The notes beneath the pieces are model-generated. The model saw only the letters and a list, made by a program, of their open reading frames with translations, was not told where the DNA came from and searched no databases. The position numbers and the translations under genes were made by a program. Shown one piece after another: positions 1 through 8,537 of a DNA stretch of 30,745 bases. The DNA is from CAZNFR01 sp964572225 (GTDB taxonomy: Bacteria > Bacteroidota > Bacteroidia > Bacteroidales > GCA-2748055), in the NCBI GenBank assembly GCA_964572225.1, contig CAZNFR010000040.1:1-30745 (forward strand), given 5' to 3'. Positions within the stretch are counted from its first letter, which is position 1; the number at the start of each line of letters is the position of its first letter.

Positions 1-1571
1 ACCTCAATATTGAAATCCCTGAGCTTAAAATACAACTGAGTAATTACCGCACTCACAAATGCTTCCTCTTCTTCAGGAATAATGATCAGGTTTACCCGGT
101 CTTTGGAGAGAGTTTGAGTAAGGTCCATACTTATGTTAGCCTTGGCTGCATTATCGTAAACGATTTCCTTGAAGGTTACATTATCTGAATGGGTATAATT
201 TCCTATTTCCTTTAGCAATTCCTGTTTGAAGAAATCCTTTCTGGGGAATTCAAGACTGTCTGCGCTATAAATAAATACAATATTTTTATCGTATTCACCC
301 GAAAGCAGTCTGGCGGCATTTCGAAACTCGGTTTTAAAGGAGGGATTCATCTGAAAAAGGAAGGGATTGGTCCGGGTAAGCACTTCTTCCGTATGAAAAG
401 GGGATACCATGGGTATACCATACCTTCGTGAAAATTCAGAGACAATTTCAACATTATAAGTAAAGAAGGGTCCGATGATCAGGTCAACATCCCTCATTCT
501 CTCATCCCGGAGGATCTCTCTGACCCGTGTCGGACTTTTCCGTGTATCGTAAAAATGAACATCAATATTTACCCCCTGCTCAGACAGAGAATCCAGTGCA
601 AGCAGGCTCCCTTCCATAAACTCCAGAAAATTTATGGAGCCTGGTAAAAGTTCCTGTGGTTTTTCCTGTTCCTCCCCTTCCTCATCAATCTCACTCTCTT
701 CCGTCTCATCCTTAATTATCATATCTTCCCGGTAATTAAACGGGATCATATAGGCCACCTTAAGTCTTTTCCCGTTGATATATCTTAATTGATACATCAT
801 GTCACTGAGATCGACCCTGGGGAGGGTATCCTCAGGCTGGATATGTATTATCTCCAATCCGGGAATGTTCTCCTGAAGACTGTCTTCAGGTTGGGTTAAT
901 CCAGAATAATCCGGTTTCAACGCTACAACCCAGGGTCTGGGAATTTTCAGGATCTGGTCTGCTTTTAATCCTCCCCATTCAAGTTCAGGATTATACTTTC
1001 TGATATCACTTTCCTTTATATTATATCGGTTTGCAAGGCTATACAAAGTCTCCTGTCTTCGGACCTTATGGATGATAAAACTGTCGTTCGAAACCACCGT
1101 ATTCAGCCGGGGGATAAGAATTCCCTGCCCAATGGAGAGATTTCTCGCATCGATACCAGGGTTCACCTCTTCTATATCTTCAACTGTAAGATTGTATTTT
1201 CGTGAAAGGGAATAAAGGTTCTCTCCTTCGGTCAGGGTGTGCTGAAGGTAGCGGGCCGTGTCATACCCTGGTTCTTCCACTTCATCCAGTTCCGGAGTAT
1301 TCACCGGGATCTTCAGGATCTGTCCGATTTGCAGACCCGAATACACACCCGGGTTTTCAAGGGCAATATCCTTTTCCCTGACCTTGTAGGCACGACTGAT
1401 GGAGTAAAGGGTTTGTCCCGGTTTTACGGAGTGCAGATAATAAATTTTACCCTCGATGATCACCTTTTCACCCGATCTTTTTACGGGTACAGGATCCTGT
1501 GCCCATAAAACGCTACCTAGGGTGAATAAAACAAAAACAACGGTAAAAACCCTGACGGAAATCTGGCTCAT
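1..1571 (-). CDS. LysM-repeat protein with periplasmic-binding-like domain (partial, C-terminus outside window)
   Basis: The reading frame is open from the start codon to the window edge, so the C-terminus is missing. An N-terminal signal peptide (hydrophobic residues about 5-22, likely cut at WA-QD near residue 24) is followed by three LysM domains at about residues 45-90, 110-154 and 167-210. Each carries the typical LY-S-(I/L) and G-Q-x-(I/L)-x-IP elements. An acidic, low-complexity linker follows (about residues 275-295), then a region with type I periplasmic-binding-protein features such as VDLIIGPFF and GIPMVSPF. LysM domains bind peptidoglycan, so the protein probably sits in the periplasm against the wall. 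The binding domain suggests sensing or scaffolding rather than ABC transport, since no permease is nearby; that is inference. A second in-frame ATG at 1589 would add six residues. I prefer 1571 because the signal peptide starts cleanly there. Confidence 0.85.
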   Translation of the reverse strand, partial: MSQISVRVFTVVFVLFTLGSVLWAQDPVPVKRSGEKVIIEGKIYYLHSVKPGQTLYSISRAYKVREKDIALENPGVYSGLQIGQILKIPVNTPELDEVEEPGYDTARYLQHTLTEGENLYSLSRKYNLTVEDIEEVNPGIDARNLSIGQGILIPRLNTVVSNDSFIIHKVRRQETLYSLANRYNIKESDIRKYNPELEWGGLKADQILKIPRPWVVALKPDYSGLTQPEDSLQENIPGLEIIHIQPEDTLPRVDLSDMMYQLRYINGKRLKVAYMIPFNYREDMIIKDETEESEIDEEGEEQEKPQELLPGSINFLEFMEGSLLALDSLSEQGVNIDVHFYDTRKSPTRVREILRDERMRDVDLIIGPFFTYNVEIVSEFSRRYGIPMVSPFHTEEVLTRTNPFLFQMNPSFKTEFRNAARLLSGEYDKNIVFIYSADSLEFPRKDFFKQELLKEIGNYTHSDNVTFKEIVYDNAAKANISMDLTQTLSKDRVNLIIIPEEEEAFVSAVITQLYFKLRDFNIE

Positions 1572-1691
1572 AAGCTCAGCTTGACTCATTGTAAACGCTA
1601 AAATAAGCAATTATTTTATGCATGAGGAATAAATTTCCAGACCAGAAATCAGGGCTGGTGTTAAGAGTAAGATAATCAGGAATAACAGAGA

Positions 1692-2639
1692 TCAGCTATG
1701 AAGAAAACTGTTTACATTGCCTTCAATCCTGACAAGAATATCTTTCGGATCTGCTTTCTGAAACTCCTTACCGGTGATCTTCTCGAATAGTTCAATATAT
1801 CGGTCTGAAACCTGATTTACAAATTCATCCGGCATCTCGGGTACCTGCTGACCTTCTTTGCCCTGGAAACCATTATCAATCAGCCATTCTCTGACAAATT
1901 CCTTGGACAACTGTCTTTGAGGCTCCCGGTTCCTTTGTCTTGATTCATAGCCTTCCGCATAAAAATACCGGGAGGAATCGGGGGTATGGATTTCATCGAT
2001 AAGAATAATCCGTCCATCTGCCCTTCCAAACTCATACTTGGTATCAACCAGGATTAATCCCATATCGGCAGCCATCCCGGTACCTCGTTTAAATAAGTCC
2101 AGGCTGTATTTCTCAAGCATTTTATAATCCTCTTCCGAAACAAGTCCGCTTTCAATAATTTCCTCCCTGCTGATATCCTCATCGTGGCCCTCATCGGCCT
2201 TGGTGGTGGGTGTGATAATGGGTTCGGGTAAACGATCATGCTCATTAAGTCCGCCGGGAAGGGGAACACCGCATAGGGAGCGCTTACCTGCTTTGTATTC
2301 TCTCCATGCATGACCGGTAAGGTAGGCCCTGACTACCATTTCCACTTTGAAAGGGTCGGCCAGCTTCCCAACCGTAACCATGGGATCCGGACTTTCCAGC
2401 ATCCAGTTTGGAACGATATCTGAGGTGGCCTTCAGAAAATGGGTGGCAATCTGATTCAAAACCTGGCCTTTAAAGGGAATACCTCTGGGAAGTACAACAT
2501 CAAATGCGGAGATCCTGTCGGTCACCACCATCACAAGAAGCTCATCATTAATGTTATACACGTCCCTTACTTTTCCCTGGTAAAGATTTTTTTGACCCTT
2601 AAACTGAAAATTGGTTTTAACTACTGCCTGGTTCATCAT
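1692..2639 (-). CDS. purC: Phosphoribosylaminoimidazole-succinocarboxamide synthase (SAICAR synthase)
   Basis: This enzyme joins CAIR and aspartate with ATP to make SAICAR, in the purine pathway in the cytoplasm. Visible family marks are YQGKVRDVY (residues 20-28), DRISAFDV (41-48), and the second signature around LILVDTKYEFG followed by IDEIHTPDSSR. The length of 315 aa matches the longer form used by Bacteroidota rather than the roughly 240 aa form of E. coli. The gene lies 12 bases after the phoH stop codon on the same strand, so the two are probably co-transcribed. The start is a double ATG (MM), and either could be used. Confidence 0.96.
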   Translation of the reverse strand: MMNQAVVKTNFQFKGQKNLYQGKVRDVYNINDELLVMVVTDRISAFDVVLPRGIPFKGQVLNQIATHFLKATSDIVPNWMLESPDPMVTVGKLADPFKVEMVVRAYLTGHAWREYKAGKRSLCGVPLPGGLNEHDRLPEPIITPTTKADEGHDEDISREEIIESGLVSEEDYKMLEKYSLDLFKRGTGMAADMGLILVDTKYEFGRADGRIILIDEIHTPDSSRYFYAEGYESRQRNREPQRQLSKEFVREWLIDNGFQGKEGQQVPEMPDEFVNQVSDRYIELFEKITGKEFQKADPKDILVRIEGNVNSFLHS

Positions 2640-2651
2640 AGGTTATTTGAT

Positions 2652-3611
2652 TTATATTTCATTATCTCCGTAATTCCGGTAGGCATCCACAATGAATTTT
2701 ACCAGCCGGTGACGGATTATATCCCTTTCATCAAATTCGATTATGGAGATCCCGTCAATTCCCTCCAGTACATCCATGGCAATAATCAGACCCGATTCTG
2801 ATTTGCGTGGAAGATCAATCTGGGTTATATCACCCGTTACAATAAACTTGGCATTCCGGCCCATACGGGTGAGAAACATCTTAAGTTGATTCCCGGTCGC
2901 ATTCTGTGCTTCATCAAGAATTACAAAGGCATTATCCAGAGTCCGCCCCCTCATATAGGCAAGAGGTGCGATTTGAATGGTACCTTCTTCCATAAAGGTT
3001 TTTAGCTTTTTGACCGGAATCATATCATTCAGGGCATCGTACAAAGGCTGAAGATAGGGATCCAGTTTCTCCTTAAAATCACCCGGCAGAAAGCCTAGCC
3101 TTTCTCCTGCTTCCACGGCCGGCCGGGTAAGAATGATCTTTTTGATCTCGCGCATTTTGAGTGCCCTTACTGCCAGAGCAATGGCAGTATAGGTCTTTCC
3201 GGTACCGGCAGGACCAATGGCCAGCAGGAGATCGTTGATAAAACACTGCTCCACAAGTTTTTTCTGGTTTACGGTGATCGCCTTTATGGGCTTCCCTCCT
3301 TCCCCAAACAACAAAACATCCTTTTGGTCTGCAACCGTCTCGCTTTCCTGGGGCACCTCATCCAGCAGGAGATCCTGAAGATCATCGTTGGAGATATCAT
3401 TAAACCGGTGGATATAGTCAATGATCATTTCTATCTTTTCTTCAAAATCACGAATTTCGGCCGACTCCCCCTTTACCCGAATCTCATTTCCCCGGGAGGA
3501 AATCTTCAATTTGGGAAAACAACGGGCAATGATTTCAAACCTTTTATTGTTTACTCCAAAGAAATCCAGGGGATCAATGCTTTCCAAATATATAGTCTTT
3601 TCAATCATCAA
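2652..3611 (-). CDS. phoH: PhoH-like ATPase
   Basis: A cytoplasmic P-loop ATPase of the PhoH/YbeZ family, linked in other bacteria to RNA handling and stress. Its exact activity is not settled. An N-terminal KH-like region spans about residues 1-85. The ATPase core has Walker A GPAGTGKT (133-140), the family motif TRPAVEAGERLGFLPGD (162-178) and Walker B VILDEAQN (230-237), then VTGDITQIDLP (258-268). The length of 319 aa is normal. It is the first gene of a two-gene unit with purC and is divergent from the SAM hydroxide adenosyltransferase gene. The start is MM; the second ATG at 3608 is equally possible. Confidence 0.95.
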   Translation of the reverse strand: MMIEKTIYLESIDPLDFFGVNNKRFEIIARCFPKLKISSRGNEIRVKGESAEIRDFEEKIEMIIDYIHRFNDISNDDLQDLLLDEVPQESETVADQKDVLLFGEGGKPIKAITVNQKKLVEQCFINDLLLAIGPAGTGKTYTAIALAVRALKMREIKKIILTRPAVEAGERLGFLPGDFKEKLDPYLQPLYDALNDMIPVKKLKTFMEEGTIQIAPLAYMRGRTLDNAFVILDEAQNATGNQLKMFLTRMGRNAKFIVTGDITQIDLPRKSESGLIIAMDVLEGIDGISIIEFDERDIIRHRLVKFIVDAYRNYGDNEI

Positions 3612-3627
3612 ATTGAAGAATAATCAT

Positions 3628-3635
3628 TACTTTTG
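3628..3635 (+). promoter_or_regulatory. Candidate Bacteroidota -7 box (TACTTTTG)
   Basis: This is an exact match to the TAnnTTTG -7 element, in the intergenic region between the divergent phoH and SAM hydroxide adenosyltransferase genes. It would give a leader of about 65 bases before the ATG at 3706. No clear TTTG -33 element is seen at the usual distance, so the call is tentative. Confidence 0.4.
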
Positions 3636-3705
3636 AATGAAATTACAAAATAAGTGTATTTTTTTCAGATAGCAATATTCTCCGATTTCAACCGCCCAGA
3701 CCTTT

Positions 3706-4500
3706 ATGCCCGTAATTACGCTCACATCCGACTGGAGAAGTAATGATTACTACCTGGCAAGTGTTAAAGGGCGTTTACTCTCGGCCGGAAAAAATGTAAC
3801 CCTGGTTGACCTTAATCATTCCATTACCGCTTTCAATACAGCCGAGGCATCTTTCATTCTCAGAAACAGTTATCCTCATTTCCCTGAAGGAAGCATACAT
3901 CTGGTTTTTGTTAATTCCCAACCCTCAGACAAACATCCTTTTGTGGCTATTTCCTACAGGAGGCATTTCTTTATCGGATCCGATAATGGTTTGTTCAACA
4001 TGTTTATCCCCGAGGAGGAAGCAGAAGTTATCAAACTTAATCCCAAAGAGGAGGAAGGGTTTAAAAGCTTCCCCGGGCTGGCAACCTTTACCTCTGCAGC
4101 TCTGGACCTGGTCTCTGGAAAAAAGCTGGCGGAAATGGGAGAACCCCATAAGGAATATGCTTCATCCATCCCCATCCGTCCTACCATAGACGAGGACGTC
4201 CTGACGGGCAGGGTAATCTATTCCGACTCCTATGGGAATGTGTTCAGCAATATCAGCAGAGAGCTGTTTAACCGTATGGGTAAAAACCGGCTTTTCCAGA
4301 TATCGGTTCAGAGTAAAAGGTATTTAATTGAAAGGATTGATGAAGACTATTCCTCTGCCCGGGAAGGGGATCTGGTAGCACTTTTCAGTCTTTCCGGATT
4401 ACTTGAGATCGCCATAATCAATGGAAATGCGTCAAAATTGCTAAACCTGAATCTAAATTCCCTGATTAGAATTGAATTTTTGAATAAAGTAAAGAAATAA
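3706..4500 (+). CDS. SAM hydroxide adenosyltransferase (DUF62 family)
   Basis: Members of this family split S-adenosylmethionine with water/hydroxide to adenosine and methionine. They are related to the fluorinase and chlorinase but lack halide specificity. The sequence opens with ITLTSDWRSNDYY (residues 4-16), matching the N-terminal motif with its catalytic Asp (D9). It carries GSDNGLF (91-97) in the N-terminal domain and YSDSYGNVFSNI (172-183) in the C-terminal beta-barrel domain. The length of 264 aa is typical. Its stop overlaps the mazG start by one base (TAATG), so translation of the two is probably coupled. The role in the cell is unclear; removal of excess SAM is one idea. Confidence 0.88.
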   Translation: MPVITLTSDWRSNDYYLASVKGRLLSAGKNVTLVDLNHSITAFNTAEASFILRNSYPHFPEGSIHLVFVNSQPSDKHPFVAISYRRHFFIGSDNGLFNMFIPEEEAEVIKLNPKEEEGFKSFPGLATFTSAALDLVSGKKLAEMGEPHKEYASSIPIRPTIDEDVLTGRVIYSDSYGNVFSNISRELFNRMGKNRLFQISVQSKRYLIERIDEDYSSAREGDLVALFSLSGLLEIAIINGNASKLLNLNLNSLIRIEFLNKVKK

Positions 4501-5276
4501 TGCATACCCTGGAACAAAAACTGAAAGGATTTGAAGAGCTTTTAAGGATCATGGACGAATTAAGGGAGAAATGCCCCTGGGACCGGGAACAGACCCTGGA
4601 AAGTCTCAGGAATCTCACCATTGAAGAAACCTACGAACTTGCAGATGCCATACTCGAAAATGATCTGGAGGAGATAAAAAAAGAATTGGGAGACCTTCTT
4701 CTGCATATCGTCTTTTACTCAAAAATTGGAGACGAAAAAAATGCCTTTGACATCGCTGATGTACTGGAAGGGATCAATAAAAAACTGGTTTTTCGGCATC
4801 CTCATGTTTTTGGGGATATCCATGTAAATAACAGCAATGAAGTCAAAGAAAACTGGGAGGAGATAAAACGGAAAGAAGGACACCGGTCGGTACTTGCCGG
4901 TGTGCCCCATTCCCTTCCGGCAATGATCAAGGCCAACCGGGTACAGGAGAAGGTAAAAGCAGTGGGTTTCGACTGGGACGAAAAAGAGCAGATCTGGGAA
5001 AAAATCCGGGAGGAACTCGGCGAACTTGAAGAAGTTATCGGTGAAAAAAATGAGGAAGAAACCGAAAAGGAATTTGGAGATTTGCTTTTCTCCATCATAA
5101 ATGCATCCAGACTATACAATGTTGACCCGGAAACCGCACTGGAAAAAACCAACCGGAAGTTTATCAAACGTTTCCTGTACCTCGAAAAGGAAACCCTTCA
5201 CAAAGGCAGGGAGCTCAAAGAAATGAGCCTGGATGAAATGAATCTAATTTGGGAAGAAGCCAAAAAATTTGATTGA
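4500..5276 (+). CDS. mazG: Nucleoside triphosphate pyrophosphohydrolase MazG
   Basis: MazG hydrolyses (d)NTPs to monophosphates and pyrophosphate and is thought to clear abnormal nucleotides. Two MazG domains are visible. The first has CPWDREQT (25-32), EETYEL (42-47) and KELGDLL (61-67). The second has a matching acidic EELGELEE...EKEFGDLLFS metal-binding pattern in roughly residues 170-200. The length of 258 aa matches the full two-domain enzyme of the E. coli type. The start codon shares its A with the upstream stop. The stop codon abuts the stop of the convergent DUF5606 gene with no base between. Confidence 0.95.
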   Translation: MHTLEQKLKGFEELLRIMDELREKCPWDREQTLESLRNLTIEETYELADAILENDLEEIKKELGDLLLHIVFYSKIGDEKNAFDIADVLEGINKKLVFRHPHVFGDIHVNNSNEVKENWEEIKRKEGHRSVLAGVPHSLPAMIKANRVQEKVKAVGFDWDEKEQIWEKIREELGELEEVIGEKNEEETEKEFGDLLFSIINASRLYNVDPETALEKTNRKFIKRFLYLEKETLHKGRELKEMSLDEMNLIWEEAKKFD

Positions 5277-5744
5277 TCAGGACTTTTCAGGGTCTTCCTG
5301 TGAACTTTTTTCTGCATCTTCCTTTTCATCCCCGGCATCATCCTTATCCTCTTTATCCTCCCCAGGAATGAGCATGCCGGTTTCGTGAAGAAAGTTATAC
5401 CAGGCAAGGATCTTTTTAATGTCTGAAATGTAAACACGGTCCCGGTCATAATCCGGCAATATCGCTTCAAAATAAGCTTTTAGCTCCTCCGGAGTCGATT
5501 TATGGCTGACAGCCAGGCCCCCTTCCTCTTTCGCATGAATCCGATCAAATACTTCAGATAGTTTTACCTCATCGCTTTCCGTAAAAACCGCAATATCTTC
5601 AAGGGAACTGACTTTGGCTGTAGAATAGGCCGGAAAACGCTTTTTATCTTTTAGTCCTTCAACAATTATCCCGTTCTTCGCCTGGGAAAGGTATTTGTAA
5701 AGACCCGGCTTGCCTCCAATAGAAAGAATATCTTTTAGTTTCAC
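5277..5744 (-). CDS. DUF5606 family protein
   Basis: A small cytoplasmic protein found mainly in Bacteroidota, with no known function. The N-terminal half (residues 1-75) has the conserved look of the family: MKLKDILSIGGKPGLYK, then a stretch with IVEGL and FPAYSTAKVSSLEDIAVFT. A helical segment (about 80-130) follows, and then a strongly acidic, lysine-containing tail (about 128-155) that is probably disordered. No signal peptide or membrane segment is seen. It is convergent with mazG and on the same strand as the upstream TerB/J-domain gene, 49 bases after that gene's stop, so it may be read through from that operon. Confidence 0.8.
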   Translation of the reverse strand: MKLKDILSIGGKPGLYKYLSQAKNGIIVEGLKDKKRFPAYSTAKVSSLEDIAVFTESDEVKLSEVFDRIHAKEEGGLAVSHKSTPEELKAYFEAILPDYDRDRVYISDIKKILAWYNFLHETGMLIPGEDKEDKDDAGDEKEDAEKSSQEDPEKS

Positions 5745-5793
5745 TCGTTTATGGTTTTAAATTTTAACGGTCTCGTGTAACTTTTCCTTGCTT

Positions 5794-6528
5794 TTATTTG
5801 AGTCCTCGTTCCTTCTTTATGGCCTCATAAGCTTCCTTCACTTTCTTAAATTTTTCATTGGCCACCTTTTTGAAATCCTCACCCAGGTAGGAAACCTTAT
5901 CGGGATGATACTTCATGGCCATTCTTCGGTAAGCTTTCTTAACATCTTCATCCGATGCTTCCGGACCAATCTCAAGTATTTTGTAGGCGGCATCCGACGA
6001 TTTTACAAACATTGACATGATGGACTCAGCATCAGCCTGGTTTATGCCAATAGAATTGGCAATTCGTCCAAGGATTTCCTTTTCCTGCACAGGGATCTGC
6101 TTATCGGCATCAGCGATACCATACAGAAAATGCATCATCTGCAGTCGTGAGGAATAATCAAGCCGGCTGCGAATCTGTTGGGTTACCGCATGCAGATCTA
6201 TATCCTGCTTCAGCAGATCCCTCAGCATCATAACAGCCTCACTGGCTGCTCCTTCCCCAAAGGTAGCCACAAAATAACGTTTAACATAATCCAGTTCGGA
6301 ACGGACAACCTTACCGTCAGCTTTCATGACTGCTGCAACCAGAACCAGCAGACTCATGGCAAAATCTCCGGTTGTAGTGCGGGTTCTTTTTTCCCGGGTT
6401 TGTGTACCCGCAAGATTCTGAACATCCTGGTCCATGAAACTCCCGACCACGAAACCCAGTATCCCGCCCAGGGGACCAAAAAACGCCCAACCTAGTCCGC
6501 CGGCTATCCATTTTGTGAATTTGCCCAT
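5794..6528 (-). CDS. TerB-domain plus C-terminal J-domain co-chaperone (DjlA-like)
   Basis: The layout is like DjlA: a short glycine-rich hydrophobic N-terminus (about residues 8-31) that could touch the membrane, a TerB-type helical domain (about 55-175, with the paired acidic pattern KADGKVVRSE and DADKQIPVQEKE), and a J domain at the C-terminus (about 180-244). The J domain has the HPD tripeptide at 208-210, which stimulates the ATPase of DnaK. Its natural partner is therefore DnaK; the client is unknown. At 244 aa it is close to E. coli DjlA (271 aa), but without a canonical transmembrane dimerisation segment. It follows coaE by 11 bases and is probably the last strong member of the nusB operon. 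Confidence 0.87.
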   Translation of the reverse strand: MGKFTKWIAGGLGWAFFGPLGGILGFVVGSFMDQDVQNLAGTQTREKRTRTTTGDFAMSLLVLVAAVMKADGKVVRSELDYVKRYFVATFGEGAASEAVMMLRDLLKQDIDLHAVTQQIRSRLDYSSRLQMMHFLYGIADADKQIPVQEKEILGRIANSIGINQADAESIMSMFVKSSDAAYKILEIGPEASDEDVKKAYRRMAMKYHPDKVSYLGEDFKKVANEKFKKVKEAYEAIKKERGLK

Positions 6529-6539
6529 ACTTATCAGGT

Positions 6540-7130
6540 TTAAGATTGCAAAGAAACAAATTTATTGTGTAAATTGATTACCTGAGGTATAAGTATATCC
6601 TCTTCATTGTTAAAGATTTGATAATCAGCCAGCCTGCTTCTTTCATCCTCACTCATTTGCTTCTCCATTCTTTGTAACACCTTTTCGCCTGAGACCCTAT
6701 CCCTCTCTGTAACCCTTCTTAACCGCAAATCCCTTTCTGCATGAACATTAATAGTATAGTCCATCAATTTGTATACTCCTGATTCAAAGAGAATAGCCGC
6801 CTCATGAATAATGTATGGAAGGGATAGCTTCCCCTCTGACCAATGTTGAAAATCCCTAAACACCGCCGGATGCACGATCCCATTTAACTGATCAAGTTTT
6901 TCTTCGCTGCTAAAAACAATATCCCCAAGGTAAGCCCGGTTCAATGTTCCCCCGGAATAACTTCCCTCCCCAAAAGCGGATTTAATTTTCTCCATCAATA
7001 TGGGATCAGACTGCATTAAGTCTCTTGCACGAAGGTCGGCCTCATAAACGGCTATGCCCAGGATCCGAAAGATCCTTGAAATGGTCGACTTTCCGGAGCC
7101 AATTCCTCCGGTCAGGCCAATCCTGATCAT
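6540..7130 (-). CDS. coaE: Dephospho-CoA kinase
   Basis: This enzyme catalyses the last step of coenzyme A synthesis, phosphorylating the ribose 3'-hydroxyl of dephospho-CoA. The P-loop GGIGSGKST is at residues 8-16. Further marks are YEADLRARDL (about 29-38), the LNGIVHPAVF segment, and the lid region with RVTERDRVSGEKVLQRM. The length of 196 aa is normal. Its start overlaps the ybbR stop in an ATGA arrangement, so the two are translationally coupled within the operon. Confidence 0.95.
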   Translation of the reverse strand: MIRIGLTGGIGSGKSTISRIFRILGIAVYEADLRARDLMQSDPILMEKIKSAFGEGSYSGGTLNRAYLGDIVFSSEEKLDQLNGIVHPAVFRDFQHWSEGKLSLPYIIHEAAILFESGVYKLMDYTINVHAERDLRLRRVTERDRVSGEKVLQRMEKQMSEDERSRLADYQIFNNEEDILIPQVINLHNKFVSLQS

Positions 7131-8119
7131 TCTCTTATGATTAAATATTCTACGGTTCGCGGACTGAATTTTGTCGATTTGACAAATTCGGGATACGAAT
7201 CAAGGGATACATTCAGCCTGCTTTGTCCCTGGTCAATATGACCAAAATCGACCGATGCCTTAAACATCCCCGGTTGCAGCTTTTCAAAATTACTTAGGCC
7301 AACCTGGCAACTGACTTCCACGTTGGAAGGGAAAAGCCTGAGGGTGAGAGAATCAGGCAGATTAAGAACGTCCAGTGGCACCTTAAGTGTTTTTTCGGTA
7401 AATTTTTCAACCCTGAAACGTACGGTTACTTCGTCAGTTTCCGTACTTAAGTGCTTGATGTCTTTCAATCTGATCTGTATTTCCTTGTCCGCATCAATCA
7501 GGATTTGGTCCTGTCCGGAAGTGAAAATACTTTCCAGGGTATCCACAAGATATTCCGGACCGGATACTCTTACCGAATCGGGAATGATCTCAGGCTTCCC
7601 CCTGAAAACAAATTGTTTGTCAGGCATAAAGACCGAACTTAACTTCACATCTACCTTTTTGGTAACGATATCGGTAAAGGGGAAGAAGAGGGTATCGGGC
7701 TTAATGTCGAGGATCTCAAATTCCGAATTCAACTGTTTTGAAATATACTCACGAGCGAAACGGGTTTCGATAAAATAAAGGGAAGAATCTTCCAAACGCA
7801 ACCGGTTCAGACTAAAGGACTGAACGTTAAAATTAATAGGAATATATCTTGCACTTAGCCTGTGCCTCAGAAGAGTATAACCATGTGCATAGACACGAAT
7901 GGACAGGTTGCCCGGCATCTCCCCGATCAAAACCTTATCTCCGGGAAAGTTCCGGTATCTTATAGGATATTGAATTTCTGACGAATAGCTTTTGCTTAAG
8001 GCATTCATCAGCCAGAAAATCACCGAAAGAAGCAGAAAAAAGCTGAAAAGCAAAGCTTTTTTCCGGAATTCATTTTTCCCGGAAGGAAACCAGTCTTTTA
8101 TTCCGTACTTCTTACTCAC
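7127..8119 (-). CDS. ybbR: YbbR-domain protein (CdaR-like)
   Basis: A membrane-anchored protein with one N-terminal transmembrane helix (about residues 22-42, rich in Phe and Leu) and a long extracytoplasmic beta-rich region carrying YbbR-type repeats. Examples are the segments around SYSSEIQYPIRYRNFP, DIVTKKVDVKLSS and TEKTLKVPLDVLNLP. In Firmicutes the related CdaR controls the cyclic-di-AMP synthase CdaA. In Bacteroidota this longer protein sits between yajC and coaE, as here, and its role is not proven. The length of 330 aa fits the Bacteroidota form. It overlaps coaE by four bases and lies 61 bases after yajC. Confidence 0.85.
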   Translation of the reverse strand: MSKKYGIKDWFPSGKNEFRKKALLFSFFLLLSVIFWLMNALSKSYSSEIQYPIRYRNFPGDKVLIGEMPGNLSIRVYAHGYTLLRHRLSARYIPINFNVQSFSLNRLRLEDSSLYFIETRFAREYISKQLNSEFEILDIKPDTLFFPFTDIVTKKVDVKLSSVFMPDKQFVFRGKPEIIPDSVRVSGPEYLVDTLESIFTSGQDQILIDADKEIQIRLKDIKHLSTETDEVTVRFRVEKFTEKTLKVPLDVLNLPDSLTLRLFPSNVEVSCQVGLSNFEKLQPGMFKASVDFGHIDQGQSRLNVSLDSYPEFVKSTKFSPRTVEYLIIRE

Positions 8120-8180
8120 CCGATTATTTTTTCTACTAAAATAGTGAATGGGGATGAAGCCGGCAAGGAAATGATCAAAG

Positions 8181-8507
8181 CTACTTGCTGGCTCCCTGAA
8201 TATCCGAAGGATCCTTCAAAACGGCATTCTTATCGATCCTTATCTTCACACCTTCGGCAATTTCCACGGTAAGGTATTGCTCCTTAACTTCTATGACCTT
8301 CCCGTAAATTCCTCCGGTAGTAACTATTTTATCTCCTTTTTGGATAGAACTCCGGTAGGTCTTTAATTCCTTTTGTTTTTTCACCTGGGGTCTGATCATG
8401 AAAAAATAGAAAACCACAATAATAAGAAGAAGAGGTAACAATGAGGTCAGTGGATTCGGTGATCCTTGTGCGCCTTCGGCCTGTAATAAAATAAATGATA
8501 CGTTCAT
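8181..8507 (-). CDS. yajC: Preprotein translocase subunit YajC
   Basis: YajC is an accessory membrane protein of the Sec translocon that associates with SecDF. It has a single transmembrane helix (about residues 22-40, ending YFFMIRPQ), the typical junction MIRPQVKKQKE, and then a small cytoplasmic domain with KGDKIVTTGGIYGKV. The length of 108 aa is normal. It lies in the nusB-DUF1573-yajC-ybbR-coaE order commonly seen in Bacteroidota. secDF itself is not in the window. Confidence 0.95.
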   Translation of the reverse strand: MNVSFILLQAEGAQGSPNPLTSLLPLLLIIVVFYFFMIRPQVKKQKELKTYRSSIQKGDKIVTTGGIYGKVIEVKEQYLTVEIAEGVKIRIDKNAVLKDPSDIQGASK

Positions 8508-8537
8508 AATTTTGGGTTTATGAAAATTAATGGTTTA

